From NCBI GenBank assembly GCA_903994635.1, contig CAJEXQ010000009.1, forward strand, positions 23,887 through 87,886: a stretch of 64,000 nucleotides of DNA, in the 5' to 3' direction. Made by a program: the position numbers and the translations under genes. The stretch comes from an uncultured Chlorobiaceae bacterium. GTDB taxonomy: Bacteria > Bacteroidota > Chlorobiia > Chlorobiales > Chlorobiaceae. Of the stretch, positions 1 to 7,208 are shown piece after piece. The notes beneath the pieces are model-generated. The model saw nothing but the letters and a program-made list of their open reading frames with translations. It had not been told where the DNA came from and searched no databases. The stretch's first letter is position 1. Each line of letters opens with the position of its first letter.

Positions 1-2
1 CC

Positions 3-857
3 ATGATCTATAATCAATTGACTCCCGATGAAGCGCGGGTAATTGTGCATAAAGGCACTGAAATGCCCTCAAGTGGCAAATATTACCTGAATAAAGAGGC
101 TGGACTATACCGTTGTCGCCGATGTGATGCTCCGCTTTTTCACTCTTCTGACAAGTTCGATTCAGGTACCGGGTGGCCCAGCTTTGATGACGAAATCGAA
201 GGCGCAGTGAAGCAGATTCCTGATGCCGACGGGAGGCGTACGGAAATAGTCTGCGCCAAATGCGGAGCCCATCTCGGTCACGTTTTTTTCAGGGAGGGGA
301 TGACCAATAAAAATGTCCGTCATTGTGTTAACTCCATTTCCCTGAGTTTTCAGCCGGAATCAAAGCCTGTTGTTGTGGCTCAAAAGGCGATTTTTGCTGG
401 CGGATGTTTCTGGGGTGTTGAGTACCATTTCAGGAAAATAGAGGGAGTCCGTTCTGTTACTTCGGGGTATACGGGAGGTGTTATTGATCATCCAACATAC
501 AAACAGGTCTGTAGCGGGAAGAGTGGACATGCAGAAGCCGTTGAGGTTGAGTTCGATCCTGCCTTGGTCAGCTATAAGACGCTTGCAAAACATTTTTTCG
601 AGATTCATGATCCGGCTCAGCTCAACCGCCAAGGGCCTGATATTGGCACACAGTATCGGTCGGCTATTTATTATCTCGATGAAGAGCAACAGAGAGTGGC
701 TGAAGAACTTGTTGCTGAGTTGAAGAGCAAAGGGTACCAGGTTGTTACCACCGTCGAAAAGGCGGAGAGATTCTGGGATGCAGAAGCTTACCATCAGGAC
801 TATTACGACAAAACCGGCCATCAGCCCTATTGCCATATTTATCAGAAGCGCTTTTAG
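3..857 (+). CDS. msrBA: Bifunctional methionine sulfoxide reductase MsrB-MsrA fusion
   Basis: Reduces both epimers of methionine sulfoxide in oxidised proteins. The first ~115 residues form an MsrB domain with the zinc ligand pairs CRRC (38, 41) and CAKC (84, 87) and the catalytic Cys in RHCVNS (108). Residues ~128-284 form an MsrA domain with the nucleophile in GCFWG (135) and a Cys near the C-terminus (277) suited to act as resolving thiol. The B-then-A order is less common than A-then-B. No signal peptide is seen, so a cytoplasmic enzyme is likely, but the ATG is at base 3 of the window and an upstream extension cannot be excluded. Confidence 0.93.
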   Translation: MIYNQLTPDEARVIVHKGTEMPSSGKYYLNKEAGLYRCRRCDAPLFHSSDKFDSGTGWPSFDDEIEGAVKQIPDADGRRTEIVCAKCGAHLGHVFFREGMTNKNVRHCVNSISLSFQPESKPVVVAQKAIFAGGCFWGVEYHFRKIEGVRSVTSGYTGGVIDHPTYKQVCSGKSGHAEAVEVEFDPALVSYKTLAKHFFEIHDPAQLNRQGPDIGTQYRSAIYYLDEEQQRVAEELVAELKSKGYQVVTTVEKAERFWDAEAYHQDYYDKTGHQPYCHIYQKRF

Positions 858-1027
858 GCTTGTGTATGAAGCTGTTTCGGGAGGGTATTCTGTTTGCGAA
901 AGGGCAACAGTACTTTATTTTGTTTGCTGGCGATGGCAATTTGTTGGTCTTTGCTTTGTTTTGTACAGATTTTTCGTAAGTGCAATAGTCACCTGCGTTC
1001 CTCTAACTATCCTCTTAACGGTCTGTT

Positions 1028-1366
1028 ATGATAAGCGGATATGATCTGGTTGCTTTGTGGCGGGAGTACAGGAAGCTTGACAGTGGGCAAGTGACGGTCG
1101 ATATCAATATTGGTGATTACAGGGGGTATGTGGCGGGGGTTTGTGATGTCTGTAATTGCTGGTTATTTACAACACCTGAGGGGACAACCCAGGGGCAGGT
1201 TTGTGAGGTTGTCGGGAAGTGGCTTGAGCTCCATCCACAGAGATGGCATGAGCCTGCGATGCCACTGGTGATTCAGGCGCTTCAGGGGGCTTTCCCCTAT
1301 TATCAAAAAAAGAGGAGGCGTATGCGACTGATTTTTCTTCTGGTTGACAAGTTAAAATTTCCGTAG
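1028..1366 (+). CDS. Rap1a/Tai-like small protein, no signal peptide
   Basis: A 112-residue protein closely related to the secreted protein at 24740-25090. Shared features are LWREY/TWREY, GYVAGVCD, the PEG-T-GQ-C segment and the C-terminal ALQGAFP/ALKEAFP motif. These fit the Rap1a/Tai immunity-protein family, whose characterised members protect against type VI effectors in the periplasm. Unlike its relative this copy lacks a signal peptide: a TAA lies four codons before the ATG. A hydrophobic stretch in the +1 frame immediately upstream (about 970-1030) might be a frameshifted leader. Its C-terminus is also changed (basic KKRRR then hydrophobic). It may be decayed. No effector gene is adjacent. 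Confidence 0.6.
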   Translation: MISGYDLVALWREYRKLDSGQVTVDINIGDYRGYVAGVCDVCNCWLFTTPEGTTQGQVCEVVGKWLELHPQRWHEPAMPLVIQALQGAFPYYQKKRRRMRLIFLLVDKLKFP

Positions 1367-1373
1367 TGGAGCC

Positions 1374-2372
1374 TCATCGGTTTGCGGCTCTGATGGCAAA
1401 GGCGCAGACAAGCATCCCTGCGACCAGAAAGTTCTGCGCAATGGCATTGTAGCGCACATCCATCGTTCCTGGTGATTTTACCAGGGCAAACTGTAACAGG
1501 AATTGTGGAATGACGAGAGCGCCAACCACAATGCCATAAGTGGGTTGTCCAATCATGAACATATAGAGTGCGGCAAGAATTTGACCAGCATTAATAAGTA
1601 AGGCAGCAATTTTTGCAGCATTGGTCTCCCCGAACACCACGGGCAGCGTTCTGATGCCAACCTGTCGGTCCCCCTCAATCGACTTGAAATCGTTGATGGT
1701 CATGGTGCCAGTGCTGGAGAGGGTAAAGAGTGCCGCAACAATCAGCGATGGTTGCAACGATGAAAGGGTAAAGTCAGGATTATAGGCGATCTCCCCGGCT
1801 ATCCAGGGGATAATCAAATAGGATACAGCCACAATGATATTTCCTGCCCAAAGCCGTTTTTTCAGTTTGATGGGGTTGGCGCTGTAAAGGTGCGCATTGA
1901 CAATACCAATCACTACGTAAAAACCAATCAGCGGATGGATCAGGTATCCGGTGACGACCGACAAAACTGACCATAGGGCAATCAGGATGGTCGCGTTTTT
2001 CAGCGAGATTGCTCCGCCGGGTATCGGACGGTTAGGCTCGTTGATTTCATCAAGATCACGGTCAAAATAGTCGTTCAGCATCTGGCAGGTTCCACTCGCC
2101 AGCGGGCCGGTAAGCAGCATACCAAGAATAAACTTCATGCCGAGCAGATCCGACCACCCAAAAATGCCACTTGCCACAGCTCCACATAAAAAACTCCAGA
2201 TAACTGGAATCCAGGTGACCGGCTTGAGAAACCGTATGATCAGCGCAAGCCTCGACAGATTTTCGGCAGGCATCGGTCTGGCTTGAACCAGTTTCCGGAC
2301 ACTCAAGGGTGTGTTGAACTCACTGCTATCCGCTGGTTGCTCTGAACTCTTTTTGAAATGAAAATCACTCAC
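1374..2372 (-). CDS. (Bacterio)chlorophyll synthase, BchG/ChlG/BchK family prenyltransferase
   Basis: UbiA-superfamily membrane enzyme that esterifies a (bacterio)chlorophyllide with an isoprenoid alcohol diphosphate. The two Asp-rich prenyl-diphosphate motifs are visible: NDYFDRDLD followed by NEPNRPIP (about 100-117), and NDFKSIEGDRQ (about 230-240). Several hydrophobic helices surround them. KPVTWIP near residue 50 and the final ~100 residues match chlorophyll synthases rather than UbiA. Green sulfur bacteria carry up to three such paralogs, for chlorophyll a, BChl a and BChl c/d/e; I cannot say which this is, so no symbol is given. It stands alone, convergent with the preceding gene and only 7 bases from its end. 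Confidence 0.88.
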   Translation of the reverse strand: MSDFHFKKSSEQPADSSEFNTPLSVRKLVQARPMPAENLSRLALIIRFLKPVTWIPVIWSFLCGAVASGIFGWSDLLGMKFILGMLLTGPLASGTCQMLNDYFDRDLDEINEPNRPIPGGAISLKNATILIALWSVLSVVTGYLIHPLIGFYVVIGIVNAHLYSANPIKLKKRLWAGNIIVAVSYLIIPWIAGEIAYNPDFTLSSLQPSLIVAALFTLSSTGTMTINDFKSIEGDRQVGIRTLPVVFGETNAAKIAALLINAGQILAALYMFMIGQPTYGIVVGALVIPQFLLQFALVKSPGTMDVRYNAIAQNFLVAGMLVCAFAIRAANR

Positions 2373-2590
2373 ACATGTACTGACTTATGTTGAAGGGATG
2401 CCTGGCTGCGGGAAAATAGCAGGTAAAACTGAATAATGGAATCATAACACAATAAAACAGCACAACTCGTGTCCATAATATCGCAAAATGTTGTGGTTGT
2501 TCCACCTTTACCCTTGTTGTTTGCTGTTCATGATGCGCCAGAGATGTTTATATTTCAGTAAAATTATTCCGCTATAAAAGGTTTTTATTC

Positions 2591-2812
2591 ATGACGACTA
2601 CTATTGAACATAACAGTGGCGCACCAAGAACCGTCACTTGTCCGATGTGCGGGCACTCTTTTACCTGCGGCCTTTCATCCACTTGCTGGTGTGTCACGAG
2701 GAAAGTTCCAGCAGAGGTGAAAGAGTATCTGGTTGAACGCTATACAACATGTGTTTGTATTGACTGTCTCGACAAGTTAATTGAAAAGGTTGGTGCGGGA
2801 GAAAGTTGCTGA
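2591..2812 (+). CDS. Cysteine-rich CWC family protein
   Basis: A 73-residue protein with nine cysteines: CPMC, a lone Cys (FTC), Cys residues around CWC, then CVCIDC and a final Cys. The CPMCGHSFTC...CWC pattern fits the cysteine-rich CWC family of small proteins of unknown function, probably metal binding. No signal peptide or membrane segment is present. It has a 218-base upstream intergenic region and is followed by the cation transporter gene in the same direction, which would fit a metal-related role, but this is inference. Confidence 0.7.
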   Translation: MTTTIEHNSGAPRTVTCPMCGHSFTCGLSSTCWCVTRKVPAEVKEYLVERYTTCVCIDCLDKLIEKVGAGESC

Positions 2813-2960
2813 TTGTTGGAGTTCAACCTGAAGATGGTGGACATGGCAGGTGGCTGTATCTGGAAGTTGTTTCCATTGCCATATTGGTTAGAAACTTCCA
2901 GAGTTTTTAACTCATAGAAAAAAATGGGGTTATTGGATTGTTTCAAAAAAAAAGCAGGTT

Positions 2961-3620
2961 ATGAAAGCTCCTTTAACACCGTCACTGCTGAATGTTGCGC
3001 TGGCCCTTGGTCTTGTGACCGTCGGCTACAATATTATTGAGGCGATCGTCAGTATCTGGTTCGGATTCAACGATGACACCCTTGCGCTGCTTGGATTTGG
3101 TGTTGACAGCCTTGTGGAGGTGATTTCTGGCGCGGGAATTGTTCATGCGACTTTGAGAATGCGCAAAAGCCCTATTGAATCGCGCGACCATTTCGAACGC
3201 CAAGCCTTGCGGATTACCGGCTGGGCCTTTTACCTTCTCGCCGCAGGCATGATTTTTGGCGCACTGCTCAACCTCTATCAGGGAAGCCATCCGGCGACAA
3301 CCGTTCCCGGAATTGTGGTCTCCCTGGTTTCAATCGCCACGATGTGGTGGCTTATGAGCGCCAAAATGAAGGCTGGGCATGCTCTGCACTCTGAAGCGAT
3401 TATCGCTGATGCCAATTGCACGAAAACCTGCCTCTTGCTCTCGGTTGTGCTGCTCGCAGGCAGTGTGCTGTATGAACTCTTTCATATCGGACTGGTTGAT
3501 GCCGCCGGGTCGCTTGGCATTGCCTGGTTTGCATGGAGAGAGGGAAAAGAGTCCCTCGACAAAGCCCGCACCGGCAAACCTGGCTGTTGCTGCAGCAGCG
3601 GGAGTTGCAAGGCATCATAG
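2961..3620 (+). CDS. Cation-diffusion-facilitator-like membrane transporter with Cys-rich tail
   Basis: A 219-residue inner-membrane protein with about six hydrophobic helices. The second helix carries GFGVDSLVEV and helix 5 carries HSEAIIAD, matching the paired metal sites (DxxxD/HxxxD type) of cation diffusion facilitators. The usual cytoplasmic C-terminal domain is missing; the protein instead ends in a short tail with CCCSSGSC, a plausible soft-metal site. Divalent metal (Zn/Co/Cd) transport is known for the family; the actual substrate here is not established. Confidence 0.72.
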   Translation: MKAPLTPSLLNVALALGLVTVGYNIIEAIVSIWFGFNDDTLALLGFGVDSLVEVISGAGIVHATLRMRKSPIESRDHFERQALRITGWAFYLLAAGMIFGALLNLYQGSHPATTVPGIVVSLVSIATMWWLMSAKMKAGHALHSEAIIADANCTKTCLLLSVVLLAGSVLYELFHIGLVDAAGSLGIAWFAWREGKESLDKARTGKPGCCCSSGSCKAS

Positions 3621-3656
3621 GCACTTTGTGATAAGTTGTGGAAAGCGCTACACAGT

Positions 3657-3729
3657 AATATTGATTCGTAATAAAATAGCCAAGCCACTCATGATTCAAG
3701 CAAAGCTCTATACTGAATTACGGAATGAC
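3657..3729 (+). repeat. Dispersed repeat, copy A
   Basis: About 73 bases containing AATAAAATAGCCAAG and ACTCATGATTCAAGCAA. An inverted, ~85-90% identical copy lies at 27648-27722. Both sit in intergenic DNA just after a gene. It directly precedes the palindromic repeat at 3746-3820. Confidence 0.75.
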
Positions 3730-3745
3730 AAACGCTTATCACCTT

Positions 3746-3820
3746 GTCATTTCGACGAACGAAGTGAGGAGAAATCTTATAGCACAACAATCAAGATTTC
3801 TCGCTGACGCTCGAAATGAC
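3746..3820. repeat. Palindromic dispersed repeat (long hairpin)
   Basis: The left arm starts GTCATTTCGA and includes AGAAATCTT; the right arm reads AAGATTTCT and ends TCGAAATGAC, giving an imperfect hairpin of about 75 bases. The left arm with its flank (TTATCACCTTGTCATTTCG...) recurs almost unchanged at 16097-16150 without the right arm. This resembles the REP-like intergenic repeats seen in Chlorobi/Bacteroidetes; it does not code. Confidence 0.75.
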
Positions 3821-3892
3821 AGGATTATATATTCCAACACAAGTTGGCTACATTTTGGCAATGCATGCCTTCAAAGCCAGCTCCACAGCATA

Positions 3893-3981
3893 GTGGCCGA
3901 TGATTGAACTGCTCCGCAGGCATCTGCAACAATATTTGATCACTAATGCCGTACAGGAGGAACAGGCGATCAAGGAGATGG
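3893..3981 (+). pseudogene. AbiEii toxin gene, 5' remnant
   Basis: The first ~27 codons (MIELLRRHLQQYL...) match the start of the intact toxin gene at 12394, and the similarity also includes the last bases of the upstream antitoxin gene (GTGGCC). After the EEQAIKEM codons the similarity stops. No nucleotidyltransferase motif remains, so this is a fossil. It marks the left end of the older, decayed copy of the island. Confidence 0.75.
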
Positions 3982-4038
3982 AAATAAATTGTTGTAACTT
4001 TCGGGTAGTAAAACGATATCAGGCTCTGCTGAAGCATC

Positions 4039-4719
4039 ATGAAGATTACAGAACTCACACATCAACCGGAAGGTCGCAGAATCGAGTTTAAAGAGTCACT
4101 CCCAACGGTTTCCGACCGTGCCAAAATCGTTGTAGCCTGTGCCAACGATGCAGGCGGAGAACTGTTTATCGGTATAAAAAATGAGCCGAGAGAGATCACC
4201 GGTATTGCGGAAGATGATGTGATGGCCCTTGAAGAGCAGATAAGCAATCTCATTCACGCCCACTGTTATCCGGTCATTATCCCTGAAATCTCGTTTCATG
4301 GCATTGAGGGCAAGCGATTCATCAAAGTCCAGATTTATCGGGGAAGAAATCTCCCCTATTATCTTACATCAAAAGGAAAACTGGCAGGCACCTACATTCG
4401 TGTCGGCTCCTCCAATCGTCTTGCCGATGCGGAAATCATCGTAGCGCTTGAATGGCAGCGCCGGAATATCTCGTTCGACAGTGAGCTGGTGCATGACAAA
4501 GCGCTCACCGACATCTCTCTTGAGCCATTTTAGGAATTCTTCAGGGAAAAATATGTCACGCAGCTTTTGAAGGAGAATATTCTGACGATGACCATCCCAC
4601 AGAAGCCGACCAGCTCCCGTCAGCAATACTGTTTGACCGAAAAAGGCAGGCGATTGCTGGCGGATATTCTTAAAGCGACCTCATTATCTATTGCATTTCA
4701 TTGCGGTACGTGCAGATAA
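4039..4719 (+). pseudogene. AlbA_2/ATP-binding regulator, internally deleted copy
   Basis: The first 164 codons encode a Schlafen-type AlbA_2 domain (EGRRIEFKESL near the start, then ACANDAGGELFIGI). The frame then meets TAG at 4531, where the related copy at 10369-11613 has CAG, a single C-to-T nonsense change. Beyond it the same frame continues, but about 860 bases present in the other copy are missing (join near 4545). The C-terminal winged-helix end (PTSSRQQY...TEKGRRLLADIL) is retained. The missing part is the HATPase_c_4-like domain. Such proteins are usually transcriptional or defence-associated regulators; this one is broken. Confidence 0.8.
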
Positions 4720-4858
4720 CCTGGGAGCTGACAGATTTGATCTTGTGTTGCCAGCGCAATCGGCCATGCTGTTTTATGAGTAATCGGTAAAACGGAGAGC
4801 CTGTACTGCGGTAATAGTGGCAGTTGAGTTATATTCTTCAATGAGAAATGGTTGCCAG
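4700..4858 (+). repeat. Scar: both flanks of the abiE operon, without the operon
   Basis: Bases 4706-4767 match 11626-11690, the left flank of abiEi. Bases 4806-4858 match 13337-13392, the right flank of abiEii. In between only ~40 unrelated bases lie where the other copy has about 1.65 kb with the toxin-antitoxin genes. This is direct evidence of deletion from, or insertion into, one of two duplicated blocks. Confidence 0.65.
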
Positions 4859-4914
4859 GTTTTCAATAACGAAAAAGGCAGTCACACGGTAACGTTTCAG
4901 GTAACAATGAAGCC

Positions 4915-6165
4915 ATGATGAAAATCAGGACACTCACTCTGCAAAACTTCAGAGGTATTGAGAACATGAGCCTTCCTCTCCAGCCAGGACTGACGGTTAT
5001 TGCTGCGGTTAATGGTGGCGGGAAAACAACTACTCTTGATGCCCTGGCCATGTTGCTTTCATGGCTGACTGCCCGAACAAGACGTGACTCAGGAAATGGG
5101 CGTCATATGGCAGAGGGTGAGATAAAAAACGGTGCCAGGTTTTCTGTGCTTTCTCTTCAAACCTCTTCAGGCGCGTGGTCAATTGCCAAAACCCGAAAAA
5201 GTAATACTGTTTCGATAAAAAGTAATTTTTCGGTTTTTAATGAGATGATTCGTCAGATTAGGAATCATTTAGAAACAGAAAAATCCTTGCCTGTTTTTGC
5301 CTGTTACCCAGTCAATAGGGCAGTATTGGAAATTCCTCTGCGCATCAGAACAAAGCATGAGTTTGATCCGATTTCAGTGTACGACGATCTGCTGACTAGC
5401 AGTGCTAACTTTCGTATTTTCTTTGAATGGTTCAAGGAGAGGGAAGATATTGAAAATGAAAGACGTCGTGATTTATGGACTGTTTTTTCAGAACCAGACC
5501 CGCAGTTGCAGTCTGTACGTTCTGCCCTGGAACAATTTCTTCCTGAGTACCGTGATTTCAAGATTAAGCGGCAGCCGCTCCGTATGGTGGTGACCAAAGA
5601 GAATCAGGAGTTGAGAATTGATTCGCTCTCTATGGGCGAAACCTGTTTTATTGCGCTGGTCGGTGACATTGCCCGTCGGTTGGCCATTGCAAATCCACAG
5701 AAGCAGAATCCTCTTGAAGGTGAAGGGATTATCCTGATCGACGAAATAGATCTTCATCTCCATCCAGCCTGGCAGAGAAGAGCAATCACAAAGCTCACTG
5801 AGGTGTTTCCCAACGTGCAGTTTGTGGTAACAACGCACTCACCGCAGATTCTCAGCGAGGTTCCAGCGAACTTGATTCGTTTGCTTTATCAGGACAATAA
5901 CGTCACCAGATTTACCATTCCCAGGCAGTCTATCGGTTTGAACTCGGCAGAAATTCTTCGGGAGTTGATGGATGATCCAGGAATCTACAGCACTGTTCCA
6001 AAGCGTCTTGAAGAGATTGCATCAAAAATCGACCATGATGAGTTTGATGCAGCAAGAGAGCTTATCAAAAAGCTGAAAGAGGATCTGAATGGCTCAATTC
6101 CCGATATTGTAGAAGCTGAAGCGACCATTGCCATGCTGGAGCCCGAAGAAGGAGCTGGCGAATGA
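4915..6165 (+). CDS. ptuA: Septu-type ATPase PtuA
   Basis: A 416-residue SMC/RecF-like ATPase. Walker A is AAVNGGGKTT (30-39), with Ala in place of the first Gly of the loop. The signature-like segment is LSMGET, Walker B is ILIDEIDLHLHP (~272-285), and the switch His is in TTHSPQ (~308). The middle is helical and charged. The stop overlaps the start of an HNH endonuclease gene by ATGA, the arrangement of Septu defence systems, in which PtuA and PtuB form a nuclease complex that restricts phage. The role here is inferred from family and pairing. The start is ATGATG; the second ATG is possible. Confidence 0.8.
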   Translation: MMKIRTLTLQNFRGIENMSLPLQPGLTVIAAVNGGGKTTTLDALAMLLSWLTARTRRDSGNGRHMAEGEIKNGARFSVLSLQTSSGAWSIAKTRKSNTVSIKSNFSVFNEMIRQIRNHLETEKSLPVFACYPVNRAVLEIPLRIRTKHEFDPISVYDDLLTSSANFRIFFEWFKEREDIENERRRDLWTVFSEPDPQLQSVRSALEQFLPEYRDFKIKRQPLRMVVTKENQELRIDSLSMGETCFIALVGDIARRLAIANPQKQNPLEGEGIILIDEIDLHLHPAWQRRAITKLTEVFPNVQFVVTTHSPQILSEVPANLIRLLYQDNNVTRFTIPRQSIGLNSAEILRELMDDPGIYSTVPKRLEEIASKIDHDEFDAARELIKKLKEDLNGSIPDIVEAEATIAMLEPEEGAGE

Positions 6166-6812
6166 TTTCTGTCACCAAAAGTCATGAACCGCCATCATTG
6201 CAGCACTATCGGTTGCAGCCAGGCGCAGTTTTTGATGGACAAGATTTTACACCGGTAAAACAGGATATTCGTGAGCAACTTGTAGCCGAGCAGGGGTATC
6301 TTTGTGCCTACTGCATGAGCCGAATTGAAGCTGATGATCGTCAGATGAAAGTCGAGCATTGGCACTCCCGCAAGAAATATCCCGAAGAACAACTCTCCTA
6401 TGCCAACCTGCTTGGTTGCTGTTGTGGTAATGAGGGGTTACCTGATTCTCATGCTCACTGTGATACCAAAAAACGTAAAGTTGATCTTCTTTTTAGCCCA
6501 GCAGAACCCGGCCATCATCAACGTATGAAGATTCATTACGAGTTTAATGGAACAATCAAGTCAGACAATCCTGAATTTGATCGTCAGCTCGGTGGTGTAC
6601 TCAATCTTAACCACTCCCGGTTGATGGATAATAGAAAATCAGTCTGGAGTTCTGTTACCAAAACCCTCTCCAGAATTACCGGCAAAGCCACCAGAGTGCA
6701 AATTGAAGAATTGCTGTTAAAATGGTGCCGAAAAGATGGTGAAGGGAAACTGAAGGAGTACACCGGTGTTGCGATTTACTACCTGAATAAAAAATTACAG
6801 CGTGTTGGGTAG
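6162..6812 (+). CDS. ptuB: Septu-type HNH endonuclease PtuB (TIGR02646-like)
   Basis: A 216-residue protein. CAYC (near residue 48), the VEHWHSR core and the downstream Asn-rich ANLLGCCCGNEG with HCDTKK give the zinc-stabilised HNH fold of the TIGR02646/PtuB family. In characterised Septu and retron-Ec78 systems this subunit is the nuclease effector controlled by the ATPase encoded next to it. It overlaps ptuA by four bases and is surely co-translated. The C-terminal third is helical. All expected HNH residues are visible, so the protein should be active. Confidence 0.82.
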   Translation: MISVTKSHEPPSLQHYRLQPGAVFDGQDFTPVKQDIREQLVAEQGYLCAYCMSRIEADDRQMKVEHWHSRKKYPEEQLSYANLLGCCCGNEGLPDSHAHCDTKKRKVDLLFSPAEPGHHQRMKIHYEFNGTIKSDNPEFDRQLGGVLNLNHSRLMDNRKSVWSSVTKTLSRITGKATRVQIEELLLKWCRKDGEGKLKEYTGVAIYYLNKKLQRVG

Positions 6813-6874
6813 TTTTTGTTGGTCTCAAAGAAATCACGAAATCTTTGCAGTTATATTTGCTTGACTGTTGCATC

Positions 6875-6964
6875 ATGGCTTCTCTTAAAACAAGGCTGAA
6901 GAGGAAAATTAAAGAGAAGCCTCAAGCGGGTGATCCTGCAAATATTCATAAAAAGGTTAGTTAA
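6875..6964 (+). CDS. Possible 29-residue basic peptide
   Basis: A short open frame (MASLKTRLKRKIKEKP...) with 8 Lys/Arg in the first 15 residues, 62 bases after ptuB. No family is recognised and no strong ribosome binding site is seen. It could be a truncated remnant or a real small protein; nothing else codes in the 6813-7208 gap apart from this and the 11-bp tandem repeat. Confidence 0.2.
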   Translation: MASLKTRLKRKIKEKPQAGDPANIHKKVS

Positions 6965-6979
6965 GATCTCTTTAATTGT

Positions 6980-7050
6980 GAACAGAAAGAGAACAGAAAG
7001 AGAACAGAAAGAGAACAGAAAGAGAACAGAAAGAGAACAGAAAGAGAACG
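6980..7050. repeat. Tandem repeat, six copies of an 11-bp unit
   Basis: The unit GAACAGAAAGA is repeated six times perfectly and then begins a seventh copy. It lies 160-230 bases before the start of the ATPase-TOPRIM gene. The unit is one helical turn long and not a multiple of three. Copy-number change could alter promoter spacing. Confidence 0.9.
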
Positions 7051-7208
7051 GGATAGAAGAGTTGGCGGGAGTGATGACTCAGTAAGTACGCTAAAAAACG
7101 GGACTATCAATACGAACGAGTGACATTTGCAAAACATCAATTTCGGCATGCTGAACCATTTTTAAGATTTGAATTGCATATTTTCAATTGACTTGACCGG
7201 AGCTACCC

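Noticed and set aside
742..1044. 100-codon plus-strand frame between msrBA and the Rap1a/Tai-like gene
   Set aside because: Its first third overlaps msrBA in another frame; the hydrophobic end is noted only as a possible frameshifted leader.
6980..7050. CRISPR array
   Set aside because: The 11-bp units are contiguous without spacers, so this is a simple tandem repeat.
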